Shown here one piece after another: positions 1 to 8,058 of a stretch of 64,000 bases of DNA; the first letter of the stretch is position 1, and every line of letters begins with the position of its first letter. A model generated the notes under the pieces. It saw only the letters and a list, made by a program, of their open reading frames with translations. It ran no database searches and had not been told where the DNA came from. This DNA is from a virus. The translations under genes and the position numbers were made by a program. Where the stretch lies: IMG/VR virus record IMGVR_UViG_3300022188_000226, positions 1-64,000 of that record. One strand, written 5' to 3'.

Positions 1-765
1 AGGGCTGGTTGGTGTAAGAGCTCTGGATTCGCAGGTACAAAGTTTGCTCTTGACTCAACACATAACGCTATTGAAGTTAAGCTAGGAGCAACAGTTAGTG
101 GAGTTAGTGATGGTTTTTATAGAATTATTCTAGAGCATAATGATGGTATTCCAATTGAGGCAGAAGTTGTGGCAGCAGATATAGAAACTAAAATTAGAGC
201 TATCGCTAACATGTTGGCTGATGATGACATTGGTTTTAAATTATCTTATATGAACGCATCAGTGGAATTTAAGGGTGGGCGTTTTTGGGTAGTTTCTGGT
301 TCTTTAGGGCAGTTTTATTCTGGTTCTAATAAGTCGTCTGTACAAGTAAGGTCGTCTGTCAACAGTTGTAGTGAGTTACTTGGTTTTAATCTAGATACTA
401 ATAGTGAAGACATAGATGGTCAGGGAATTAAAGAAGCTTTAGTACTGACAGATTATGTAGCTACTGCTAGTGGTGTTGGTCAGATTACAATTTCTTCTAA
501 TGTCGGGGCTCAGGTAAATGATTGTATGTTAATTACAGATAGAGTTAATTCAGAGTATTTTCAGATTGATAATATTATTGGTGGTACTATGATTGAATTC
601 GATAGTTCTAGGATTATTAATAATTACGAACAGTTAAAAACAAAGGTTCAGTTACTTAGAGAGCAAGATCCTGATGCAGCCCCAACACTTTGGTTTAATG
701 ATATAGACAAAATTCATAGACATGGGCTTAAAACTATGATTAATCAGATTGACTATAGTTCATAA
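1..765 (+). CDS. Virion-associated protein, 5' end outside window
   Basis: The frame is open from the first base, so this is the C-terminal ~254 residues of a longer protein. A GTG at 169 could be read as a start but has no good ribosome site, and the residues before it continue the same domain. The visible part starts with a beta-rich segment resembling the IN-type domains of flagellin and hook-associated proteins (pattern 'NAIEVKLG...DGFYRIIL...ADIETKIRAIAN'). The N-terminal part of the protein at 11699-13267 has the same layout. The end is hydrophilic with no membrane segment. A ribosome site (AAGGAAAA) and the next gene follow after 13 bases, so it is the first visible member of the structural operon. 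Tail or baseplate role is inferred from position and composition only. Confidence 0.6.
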   Translation, partial: RAGWCKSSGFAGTKFALDSTHNAIEVKLGATVSGVSDGFYRIILEHNDGIPIEAEVVAADIETKIRAIANMLADDDIGFKLSYMNASVEFKGGRFWVVSGSLGQFYSGSNKSSVQVRSSVNSCSELLGFNLDTNSEDIDGQGIKEALVLTDYVATASGVGQITISSNVGAQVNDCMLITDRVNSEYFQIDNIIGGTMIEFDSSRIINNYEQLKTKVQLLREQDPDAAPTLWFNDIDKIHRHGLKTMINQIDYSS

Positions 766-778
766 GGAAAAATAAATT

Positions 779-1276
779 ATGGCTCAGTATCTCCTTAGAA
801 ATATGCTTAATCCAGGAAAGGTTGTTGGTTGTAGTGTTACTTTTCGTCAATTAATTAATAAAGACGAAAAGGGAGAGACTGTGTGGCTTATAGAGGCGGT
901 AACTCCAGAACCACATAAAGATGGTACAGGGGATATACTTCCAGAGTATGTGCATTATACTGAGGATCAGAATTTAGATGTTGCTATTAATGAAGCTACT
1001 GAGAGGATAGCTGCTCAGGTTGATTGGGCCCCATTAACAAACGACTTAAGGCCACCATTTGTCGTAGATTATGAACCAAAAGCACCAATTGTTGGTATAT
1101 ATTCTGATGTTGTAGTTGTTATAAAAGATATTTTTCCTACAGGAGGAATTGATCCAGACAGTATAGAAGTTGTGATAAATAATATAGATGTAACTGATGA
1201 GATAAAATTGTTAGGGGACCCACTTCAATATAGTGTAATGTGGGGTCCTCCGATAAGAGTTTTTGATTACGAGTAG
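779..1276 (+). CDS. Small virion protein with C-terminal Ig-like fold
   Basis: A 165-residue protein starting at ATG, 13 bases after the previous stop, with an AAGGAAA ribosome site. Residues ~95-165 look like a bacterial Ig-like module ('SDVVVVIKDIFPTGGIDPDSIE', then a 'NNIDVTDEI' turn). A similar segment occurs near the C-terminus of the 934-aa protein at 3581-6385 ('GTGINIETLEILLNSRRIDV'). The Ig-like domain seems to stop part-way through its expected strands, so the gene may be short at its 3' end. Its end overlaps the longest possible start of the next gene. A tail or baseplate accessory role is inferred from the neighbourhood. Confidence 0.55.
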   Translation: MAQYLLRNMLNPGKVVGCSVTFRQLINKDEKGETVWLIEAVTPEPHKDGTGDILPEYVHYTEDQNLDVAINEATERIAAQVDWAPLTNDLRPPFVVDYEPKAPIVGIYSDVVVVIKDIFPTGGIDPDSIEVVINNIDVTDEIKLLGDPLQYSVMWGPPIRVFDYE

Positions 1277-1289
1277 GGGGAGGGGTTTT

Positions 1290-1673
1290 GTGATAAGGAA
1301 ATTGTGGAAAGAGTTATGTGTGGGTTTTGAGTATAGGTTTTTTACAGGGATACCATTTGAAGGCAGTTCTGATTTATATTCTTCTATGAATTCAGAAATA
1401 ATGCATTATGTACCTGCAGCAAATGAACTAATAGCGTTACGTATGGCTTCTGGTGCTAGAGTTTCCGGGTTTAAGTCTGGGGTGTTACTAGAGCCTTTAA
1501 AGATTAATAAGCTAGATATGGGTTTTAATATAGAATTTGAAATACCAATATTAATTATAACTGCGGTAAAGGATATTCCACTTAGAAAGGGGTTGTATAG
1601 CAATAGTAGTCTTTCAAAAGTGGTGGCTTGTATAGAGGAGGATAAGAAACCAGGTGTTTTTCTTTTGGGATAG
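1290..1673 (+). CDS. TPP-dependent decarboxylase-like protein, PYR-domain (alpha) half
   Basis: I chose the GTG at 1290 because a strong purine-rich ribosome site (GGGGGAGGGG) lies just upstream; a TTG at 1263 would overlap the previous gene and lacks one. The 127-aa product follows the N-terminal PYR domain of sulfopyruvate/phosphonopyruvate decarboxylases: 'FFTGIP' near residues 17-22, then 'VPAANELIALRMASGA' at 41-56, which in the family reads roughly VPAANEGxAVAxAAGA. Glu46 falls where the cofactor-activating glutamate lies. Next comes 'GVLLEPLKINKL' where the family has a QNSGxGN segment, so substrate or cofactor contacts have changed, then 'FEIPILIIT', matching the following beta strand. 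The next gene encodes the matching PP-type half, the usual order for two-subunit enzymes. Reaction and substrate are unknown, and activity is uncertain. Confidence 0.5.
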   Translation: MIRKLWKELCVGFEYRFFTGIPFEGSSDLYSSMNSEIMHYVPAANELIALRMASGARVSGFKSGVLLEPLKINKLDMGFNIEFEIPILIITAVKDIPLRKGLYSNSSLSKVVACIEEDKKPGVFLLG

Positions 1674-1681
1674 GAGTGGTT

Positions 1682-2314
1682 ATGCGAAGGTACACTGGAG
1701 TTAGAATACTAACTCAGGCGATTTTAGATTGTGATTTGGCTGTTTATATAGGTAAAGATGTATGTAAAGAAGCTTACCGATATAGACAACATGATAGTAA
1801 TTTGTATTTTTCTGATGAAGAGGAGGGACTAATAAGTTTTGCTTTAGGGATGGCTATTGGTACTGATAAACGCATATTTATATTTTGTGAAGACCAGTAT
1901 TTTATAAGAAATATGAGTGAGTTTATGCAAGCTGGTGTTAGTAAATGTAAAAATTTCGTTGTAGTGTTACTTGTTAGTGGCAGTTACACTAATGTTCCAA
2001 ACACTCCTTTAATATTTGATGAGGTTAATTCTCAGCACGGTATTTTGTATAATATGGGGTTTATGGTACATAATTATAGTAATTTTTTCAAACAGTATAG
2101 AAATCCAATTAAGCATATACGAGAGTTTTGGGCCAGAATTAGAGGACCTTTGGCAATATTATTATTTACAGATAACAGGAAGAAAGACTTTCAGGATATT
2201 GAGTTAAGTAAAGATATGATAGCGACAAAGGAGTTTATAAGAAATAAAGATATTAGTGGGTATAGTTATGTTCCACCATTTTCAATTGAAGGATTAGTTT
2301 TGGGGGGAGAATAA
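1682..2314 (+). CDS. TPP-dependent decarboxylase-like protein, PP-domain (beta) half
   Basis: The ATG at 1682 is preferred over GTG 1676 because TAGGAG ends five bases before it. The 210-aa protein resembles the C-terminal PP domain of sulfopyruvate decarboxylase beta subunits. 'FALGMAIGTDKRIFIF' (residues 53-68) matches the family's GLGLALAxPxRxVxVx segment. 'EDQYFIRNM' (70-78) sits where the metal-binding GDGSLLMNL lies, keeping the Asp but changing both glycines. 'NFVVVLLVSGSY' (91-102) sits where the family has N-x-x-x-x-x-LDN-G-x-Y, so the second metal ligand Asn is Ser99. The end has an alternating strand/helix pattern ('GPLAILLFTD'). With the preceding gene it makes a split TPP-enzyme pair, but the altered ligands suggest weak, changed or lost catalysis. 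It could serve as a structural or binding fold. Confidence 0.5.
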   Translation: MRRYTGVRILTQAILDCDLAVYIGKDVCKEAYRYRQHDSNLYFSDEEEGLISFALGMAIGTDKRIFIFCEDQYFIRNMSEFMQAGVSKCKNFVVVLLVSGSYTNVPNTPLIFDEVNSQHGILYNMGFMVHNYSNFFKQYRNPIKHIREFWARIRGPLAILLFTDNRKKDFQDIELSKDMIATKEFIRNKDISGYSYVPPFSIEGLVLGGE

Positions 2315-2317
2315 GGT

Positions 2318-3571
2318 ATGGCTTTTGAAAATATACGACTTAGAAAACAAAATTTTGCTGTAGTTGGGGGCTATTTCTGGACTGTAGACGATGATATAGA
2401 TAGCCTTATTGTAAAGACAGATGACGGTACACTTGCGTACTCATATCCATTAGATACTGTTATAGATAATGAAGTTATAAGTTTAGAATTTGACGGATAT
2501 AATATATGGACTCTTCAAAATATTGGTACAAACGCTGTTTCTATAAAGAGGTGGCATATAAATAATTATGTATGTACACTGAGAAGTACATTTGATTTTG
2601 TACCTGGTCCGTCACATAAGTATAGTGCTTATTGTTTTACAGTTGAGCATTACCACACAGAATTTTCTTCAAATGCGTCTGCTGGTTCTCAAATTCTAAG
2701 TATCCTTGAAACTGGTAAGATGGAGAGTGGGTTTACTTTAGTTCTAGGGCCAAACCATTTAGGACAGATGGAGGAGGTTAGTGTTAGTTCTGCCAGTGGA
2801 GGGTCAGCCCAGATAAATGGAAGTATTTTATATGAGTATAATGCGGGAGCACCTATATCTTTTTATAATAGAATATGGTTGTTTAATAATTATGATGGTA
2901 CTGATTTTAGTACTGGTGCTTTATACCATATAGACGCCTATACAGGGTCTGTTGTTACTAAATATCCAGGTGGGGCTTATAAAGACATTGGAGCGTGTAC
3001 ATTTTTTGACGTTCCGAAGTATATTTTTGATAGAGCGGTAGGTACTGGAGTTACAGATCCTAGATATAATTCTATATGTTATGTTAAGGGTAACAATATG
3101 TTGTTTCTTAATCCAGATGATTTAGTCAACAGTAACGGTTCAATGACTATGGATAATATTGAGGATGATCAGGCAACTAATATTCCAATATATGATCTAA
3201 CTATAGAAGGCACAAATGTTTACCGTTTGCAGTCGAAAGCTACTTATTACGGTTCAACTTCGGACTTTGTAGGTACATACAACTATCAGTTATCCTCGTT
3301 AAATCCGTTTATTACAAGTATTAGTTTGAGGGCAAACCCAGCAATATTACCAGCTAACGGGGTTAATCCATCGATCATTACAGCTATTGTTAAGGACCAG
3401 TTTAATTTGCCTGTTGAGCAACGTCAGGTATTCTTTACAGATGATGACCCTAATGGAGCTATTACATCATCACCAGTTAATACTAATGCAGATGGTATAG
3501 CTGTAACTACCTATATAGCAGGTACGTCTGCTAGAGAGGTAAGAATAACTGCCACAGCACAGCAGGCATAA
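2318..3571 (+). CDS. Virion protein with C-terminal invasin-like (Big_1) domain
   Basis: A 417-aa protein with ATG three bases after the previous stop and a GGGGGGAGAATAAGG leader. Residues 1 to ~330 form a beta-rich domain shared with the next protein: both have 'IKRW' near residue 80, an 'LYHIDAYT'/'LFKIDAYT' strand and a 'NMLF' motif. Residues ~335-417 fit a bacterial Ig-like group 1 (invasin/intimin) domain: 'SLRANPAILPANG', 'TAIVKDQFNLPV', 'GIAVTTYIAG', 'VRITATA'. No signal peptide or membrane segment is seen, as expected for a virion part. The pair with the downstream gene is a tandem duplication in which the second copy gained extra domains. A tail spike or fibre-like accessory role is inferred. 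Confidence 0.6.
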   Translation: MAFENIRLRKQNFAVVGGYFWTVDDDIDSLIVKTDDGTLAYSYPLDTVIDNEVISLEFDGYNIWTLQNIGTNAVSIKRWHINNYVCTLRSTFDFVPGPSHKYSAYCFTVEHYHTEFSSNASAGSQILSILETGKMESGFTLVLGPNHLGQMEEVSVSSASGGSAQINGSILYEYNAGAPISFYNRIWLFNNYDGTDFSTGALYHIDAYTGSVVTKYPGGAYKDIGACTFFDVPKYIFDRAVGTGVTDPRYNSICYVKGNNMLFLNPDDLVNSNGSMTMDNIEDDQATNIPIYDLTIEGTNVYRLQSKATYYGSTSDFVGTYNYQLSSLNPFITSISLRANPAILPANGVNPSIITAIVKDQFNLPVEQRQVFFTDDDPNGAITSSPVNTNADGIAVTTYIAGTSAREVRITATAQQA

Positions 3572-3580
3572 GGATAAAAG

Positions 3581-6385
3581 ATGGCTCACGAGAATGTAAT
3601 GTTACAACAAAGTAATTTTTGTATGGGGCCTCAAGCAGGTACAGTGTGTTCTATTGATACAACTAACCCGAAGACTGTATTAAGGGTTAAAAATATGACC
3701 GGAGCAACTATAATAGATTTAGAGTTGTCGTCTAATATACTGAACGACAATGTGCGTGTGGAGTATGTTGGCCCACCAACCTTGGACGGAGTACATGATG
3801 GGCTTACTTTTTTCACATTTGAGAAGGTCAGTGATTCATCTTGTATGATTAAGAGATGGGAAACACGTATTGCTTATAGAGAGCTTCTTCTAAAAGAGCA
3901 AGTTGTAAAGAGTACATCCGGAAACGAAAGATATAATGCCATAGATTTTGCTGTGGAATATTATTATAGGGCTTTTACAAGGTCAAACGAACAGTATAAT
4001 TATTTAGAAATGAATAGTGTGTTTAATGTTAAGAATAGCACAAGGCTTTTTTTCGGTCCAAGTACTGATACAGATAATATAGGAGCAACAGAGGTAGGTG
4101 TTGTTAGTCATATAATAGATCATATAGACGGTAAGAGAGTATATTTAACCGCTCCTCTTAAGTACCAGTATGTTATAGGGGATTTAATTACTTTTTACAG
4201 TAATATATATATCTATAGTTCTGAAGGGTATGCTGATGACCCAAACAAAGGTACTCTGTTTAAGATAGATGCTTATACGTGGGATACAAAGGAAATAGAT
4301 ACTAAAGCTATTTATAAGCGAGCTAACGCCTCTAGATGGTGTCCAATGGTTGGCGGTATAGCCACAATTATTGGACATAATATGTTGTTTGTTAGGCCAT
4401 ATGATGAGTATTTAAATTGGCGTTCTATGTTTTTAAATAATGTGATGTCTGACAATAATACAATATTTACAGTATATGATGTTGGATTTGATAACTATAG
4501 TATTTATAAGTTGCAAGGTATGACAACTTTGGTGGATGATACTAATAAAAAAACAACACATGATTGGGATAGTTACAATTTACAACCAGATAGTCTGTTA
4601 CCACATACTCAGTCAGTAGCTACTTGGTTAGACCAATCCATAATTACAGGGTATAATAAAAATGTGGATATATATGCCCAGGTTAGAGACCAGTTTTATG
4701 TTGGGCTAAGAGATGTTTACTTGACTTTTTATATGCTAGGTGATGGTGACGCGTTGTTTGACCCTTTAAGTGGTAATGTTGTTACAGATTTAAACGGAAA
4801 GGCTACTATAAATTACAGATCAGGTCAAACTTATAATGGACACACTGAGATAACAGCTAGAGCTACTGGGGGGTCAACATCAACAGGAAGTGCTTATGTG
4901 TGGACTTCTAATAATGTAATAAGTTATCCAGAAACAGAACCAATTAAAATACTATTGTGGGCGATATTTTATATTTCAGCTTATAATCCTAGTTTGAAAC
5001 AGATAATACAAATTTATAGTGTATTTAATCGAGAGGAAAATCCTCAGTGGAGAGCCCCGTTTTATACTTTAAGGGGTTCACATTATTTTACGTCGCCTGG
5101 AGGTAATTGGTCACCAACTAAAAAGCTTAAAGAGTATGAACCTGAGTATGTTGGTGGTGGTGGGAGTGTATTAGAGTATTTGCCTATGTTATACGAAGGT
5201 GAAGATCATTTAGATGCTCCGGCCTGTCTTTCCCCTGGTTATGGGTTCGAGTATCCATCCCCGTTTCCTGATGATTTCGAAGATGGGGAGTTTCTTTTCA
5301 GTAATAGAATTACAGTATTTGAAGAATTAAAGAGTAAGTTTTATACATTTGGTTTAACTTATTATTTATTATATAAAGGTAGTAGTGTGGGTCAAGTACC
5401 TTTTGCAGTTATAGTACAGCCAGATGAATCTGGAAATGGACAAATAAGTCAGTTGAAATTAAGTTTACATACACATTGGGTTGATGGTTTACCATATGAT
5501 GAGTTGTGGACATATTCTAATATAGATCAATTTGTTTTTGTTGAAGATGCAGTGCCTAAATTTTGGAGTTCAAAAAATCTTCCAGCTACAAATATTTGGG
5601 TCAGACTAAGACCATTTGCGTTTAGTTTGAATAATTCAACATTAAGAATGTGGGTTAGAGAAGACTCTTATTTGAGCGATACGGGGTATTGTGAAGTAAC
5701 TGATAGTATACAAATAGTTAATTTCGACGCCGGCGGTGGAATGTTAGGTATAGAAATTACATATAACCCAGTAGTAGATTTTAAATATGGTTCAACAGTT
5801 TATGTTAGAATAGAAGTATACGATATTGCACATGTTTCTAATTATATTTTTACAGAATATTGGTTTAGAATTGTTCCTGATTATAAGTCTCCTTACGTTA
5901 GTTATATGGTTCCAGACAATGGGGAAATAGATGTTTCAGTGGATAGTCATATTTATTTTGAATTGAAAGATGAAGGAACAGGTATAAACATAGAAACCTT
6001 AGAGATTTTATTAAATTCTAGACGCATTGATGTGAATTATTTAACCATTGAAGAAGTAAGTAGACGTCATTTTAAAATTACTTATATTTCACCAGAAGGT
6101 CTTTTTTATAATAAAGATTATAAGATAGCAGTCAAGGTGGAAGATACTTCATCAAGGAAAAACGCACTTAATACTTCGTGGGAATTTTATACAGTAGAGA
6201 GTACTGGTGTTCAGATGGTGTTACCAACTCCAGGTCCGTGTAAGGCGGGTATGAATAGGTTTGAGGATGTAAGTGTTGTAATTTTAGGGGATGGTAATGG
6301 AGTTGATAAGGACACTATTAGAATGCAAGTATTTAATAAAGATATACATTCTAGAATTACACCTATTATTTATAGGGTATCTTAG
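3581..6385 (+). CDS. Large virion protein with Big_1-like and Ig-like domains
   Basis: A 934-aa protein starting nine bases after its shorter paralogue. Residues 1 to ~345 repeat the paralogue's N-terminal domain. About 350-430 is a Big_1-like module ('DIYAQVRDQFYVGLRDV', 'NGKATINYRSG', 'TEITARATG'). About 440-740 is an unassigned beta-rich region. About 765-875 is an Ig-like domain ('SPYVSYMVPDNGEIDVSVD', 'GTGINIETLEILLNS'). The last ~50 residues look like the start of another Ig-like domain that stops early. The stop codon is inside TAGGAGA, a ribosome site that now precedes an inserted element rather than a start codon. Probably a tail or baseplate adhesin; exact role unknown. Confidence 0.6.
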   Translation: MAHENVMLQQSNFCMGPQAGTVCSIDTTNPKTVLRVKNMTGATIIDLELSSNILNDNVRVEYVGPPTLDGVHDGLTFFTFEKVSDSSCMIKRWETRIAYRELLLKEQVVKSTSGNERYNAIDFAVEYYYRAFTRSNEQYNYLEMNSVFNVKNSTRLFFGPSTDTDNIGATEVGVVSHIIDHIDGKRVYLTAPLKYQYVIGDLITFYSNIYIYSSEGYADDPNKGTLFKIDAYTWDTKEIDTKAIYKRANASRWCPMVGGIATIIGHNMLFVRPYDEYLNWRSMFLNNVMSDNNTIFTVYDVGFDNYSIYKLQGMTTLVDDTNKKTTHDWDSYNLQPDSLLPHTQSVATWLDQSIITGYNKNVDIYAQVRDQFYVGLRDVYLTFYMLGDGDALFDPLSGNVVTDLNGKATINYRSGQTYNGHTEITARATGGSTSTGSAYVWTSNNVISYPETEPIKILLWAIFYISAYNPSLKQIIQIYSVFNREENPQWRAPFYTLRGSHYFTSPGGNWSPTKKLKEYEPEYVGGGGSVLEYLPMLYEGEDHLDAPACLSPGYGFEYPSPFPDDFEDGEFLFSNRITVFEELKSKFYTFGLTYYLLYKGSSVGQVPFAVIVQPDESGNGQISQLKLSLHTHWVDGLPYDELWTYSNIDQFVFVEDAVPKFWSSKNLPATNIWVRLRPFAFSLNNSTLRMWVREDSYLSDTGYCEVTDSIQIVNFDAGGGMLGIEITYNPVVDFKYGSTVYVRIEVYDIAHVSNYIFTEYWFRIVPDYKSPYVSYMVPDNGEIDVSVDSHIYFELKDEGTGINIETLEILLNSRRIDVNYLTIEEVSRRHFKITYISPEGLFYNKDYKIAVKVEDTSSRKNALNTSWEFYTVESTGVQMVLPTPGPCKAGMNRFEDVSVVILGDGNGVDKDTIRMQVFNKDIHSRITPIIYRVS

Positions 6386-6392
6386 GAGACAA

Positions 6393-6545
6393 TTGTAACT
6401 TACCACGGGATAACTCCCGAAGCTTTTAAGTTTCAAGGTTACCAGATCATTAACGGGAGATAAAATTGTTAATAAACGATAGAAAAAAAATTAGGAACGA
6501 AAGAGTGACGCACCAGCTCTTTCCTCTTCGGACACAAATTAAAAG
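6393..6545 (+). ncRNA. Candidate structured RNA (IscB omega-RNA-like)
   Basis: This non-coding stretch has several local pairings visible by eye: CGGGA/TCCCG at 6406-6419, GTAAC 6395-6399 with GTTAC 6438-6442, ATTAAC 6449-6454 with GTTAAT 6468-6473, and a seven-base-pair GAAAGAG/CTCTTTC hairpin at 6499-6523. It lies exactly where IscB elements place their omega-RNA, between the left end and the ORF. No promoter is evident, so it would be made from the structural operon transcript. Covariation with other copies is needed to decide. Confidence 0.3.
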
Positions 6546-6875
6546 TTCTGTGATGGTAAAATAGTGGGTTTTGATCAAATAGTTTATTATAAAAAACATG
6601 TTTCAAAAGGAGATTACCAACAAACTAAAGGTGTTAGAAGTCAAATGAAAATACCAACAGGTAAACTATTTGGTTTGAGAAAGTTTGATTATATTCAAAC
6701 ATCTAAAGGAATTGGATTTGTAAAAGGTAAACGAAGCACTGGTTTTTTTTCATTAGCAAGTTTAGACGGTACTGTAATAAACTCGTCTGTTAATGTGAAG
6801 AAAAACTGTACTAGATTAACGGCAAGATCAACAACTTTAATTGAAAGGAGGATGGCACATTTTTCCACGGGGTGA
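6543..6875 (+). pseudogene. Truncated RRXRR/HNH (IscB-like) protein, C-terminal part only
   Basis: About 110 codons remain in frame (stop just upstream; a GTG at 6564 is the only start-like codon). The product matches the C-terminal domain I recall from RRXRR/HNH proteins: 'KGDYQQTKGVRS', 'KIPTGKLFGLRKFD', 'SKGIGFVKGKRSTGFFSL', 'INSSVNVKKNC'. Recognisable family residues continue upstream of the GTG ('DGKIVGFDQ'), so the ORF has lost its 5' part rather than starting here. The bridge helix, RuvC and HNH regions are absent, so no nuclease activity is expected. The ORF end overlaps the right-end hairpin. Confidence 0.5.
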
Positions 6876-6904
6876 GTCCACGTGGTTCTTCGTGCCTAGA
6901 TTTT

Positions 6905-7567
6905 ATGGCAGAACCTGAATTAATTTTTGCATTTAGTCACGATTCCGCTGGTGATACCCCTTGGGGGTTTAACGGTGGTAATGAAGAAAGTCCAAATAAG
7001 AATGGTTTTATGGGGATTACTCCAGCTACTGATTTGGTTGTGTTTACTGGTGGAGGAATATTAGGTTCTTTACCAACACCTACTACTATATCCGGGCATC
7101 GAGATGCCACAATTAGACCAGCAACAACCTCTTATGTTATTCCACAAACATATGTTGAAAAAGATCAGATGTATATTTGCCAACATGTTGGTTATAATAA
7201 TAATCGTTATGCTATGGCTGTACATATTAAAGGGCATATGACTTCAGATCTCTATTTAGAAGCTTGGGATGATAATACTTTTAGTACAACTAATCTTGAA
7301 ATATTGACAGGAACGCCTAATAGTTTGAGTGATAGTCTAATTAGTGCTATTAGGACTACTTATAGTGAACCACCTTGGTATCCAGGTTGGGACGGTACAA
7401 CTGATGGTGCTGCTTTTTTGAGGGGCGTAGAGCACCGTGTTGGTTTAAACAATACGTCTACTATAACAGATTCTACAGTTTATTATAATATTTATATCCG
7501 ATTACAGACAGATTGTAGTACGTTTCACGTGACTCCTGTTCTCGGTTTTAGGTATCTTTATACGTAA
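6905..7567 (+). CDS. Virion protein, unknown function
   Basis: I take ATG 6905 as the start (220 aa). An upstream in-frame GTG at 6872 lies inside the inserted element's end hairpin. The N-terminus is 'MAEPELIFAFSH'. The C-terminal half resembles the end of the 680-aa protein at 8059-10101: both have an 'L-x-AWDD-x-T-STT' motif followed by beta-strand residues ending in '(R/H)Y-x-YT'. No catalytic motif is seen. The gene lacks a convincing ribosome site of its own because the element appears to have separated it from TAGGAGA at 6383, so it may be poorly expressed. Structural role inferred from context. Confidence 0.55.
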   Translation: MAEPELIFAFSHDSAGDTPWGFNGGNEESPNKNGFMGITPATDLVVFTGGGILGSLPTPTTISGHRDATIRPATTSYVIPQTYVEKDQMYICQHVGYNNNRYAMAVHIKGHMTSDLYLEAWDDNTFSTTNLEILTGTPNSLSDSLISAIRTTYSEPPWYPGWDGTTDGAAFLRGVEHRVGLNNTSTITDSTVYYNIYIRLQTDCSTFHVTPVLGFRYLYT

Positions 7568-7580
7568 TAGGAGAAGGAAC

Positions 7581-8045
7581 ATGGATTTATCAACAAAAGA
7601 ATTGCCTAATTTCGATAGGTTAGATTGTACAGATGGTACAATATTAGGACGTTATAATAAGGTTAGCAGTGTTAATCCACATAAATGTAGATTTGTGGCT
7701 ACATACCCAGGCGATACTGAAATTAAGGGAATAGATTTATTTACAACTGGTTGGGAACAAATTCCAAATGGGCTAGTAAAGCTCAGATATGAATTAAGTA
7801 CAGGGCATATAATAGAAATTCCTAAGTTTAAAGCATATTTACCTATGATAGAAGTTAGTTTTGGTATGGATGGAAGTAAAGTTTTTCATTATATCAATGT
7901 AAATTGTTTGGCAGATAAGGAAGTTATCATTTACAAGATAGTATTGCGACAGGATCAGCTCTTGCCACAAAAGATAGGTGACGTAATTATGAGTAGAAAA
8001 TTAGTTTCTACAGAACGAAACAGTTCTTGGAAATATACTAGTTAG
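7581..8045 (+). CDS. Small virion protein, unknown function
   Basis: A 154-aa protein with ATG after a good TAGGAGAAGGAAC ribosome site, 13 bases downstream of the previous stop. It is mixed beta-rich sequence with three cysteines and no recognisable motif. It sits in the run of structural genes and is followed after 13 bases by a large discoidin-containing protein. Probably a tail or baseplate accessory; nothing more specific can be supported. Confidence 0.5.
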   Translation: MDLSTKELPNFDRLDCTDGTILGRYNKVSSVNPHKCRFVATYPGDTEIKGIDLFTTGWEQIPNGLVKLRYELSTGHIIEIPKFKAYLPMIEVSFGMDGSKVFHYINVNCLADKEVIIYKIVLRQDQLLPQKIGDVIMSRKLVSTERNSSWKYTS

Positions 8046-8058
8046 GGGGTGGTATGCT

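Larger units (their letters stand above)
6393..6900 (+). mobile_element. IscB-like (RRXRR/HNH-type) element remnant, ~0.5 kb
   Basis: About 510 bases separate an orphan ribosome site (TAGGAGA, 6383-6389) from a start codon without one (ATG 6905). This suggests an insertion between the site and the start. The stretch holds, in order: a structured region (6395-6523), a 5'-truncated ORF matching the C-terminal end of RRXRR/HNH (IscB-type) proteins, and a right-end hairpin at 6854-6896 (GGCAC / CCACG ... CGTGG / GTGCC). IscB elements carry their guide RNA upstream of the ORF and hairpins at their ends, so the order fits a deletion derivative. Boundaries are approximate. No transposase is present, so it would need help in trans to move. 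Confidence 0.5.

Noticed and set aside
169-765. Complete gene starting at GTG 169
   Set aside because: The same frame is open from base 1 and the residues before the GTG continue the domain; no ribosome site precedes it.
6386-6904. Group I intron or intein splitting a structural gene
   Set aside because: The upstream gene has its own stop and a ribosome site, the downstream gene its own start, and the two do not form one protein. The ORF between matches an RRXRR/HNH element end.
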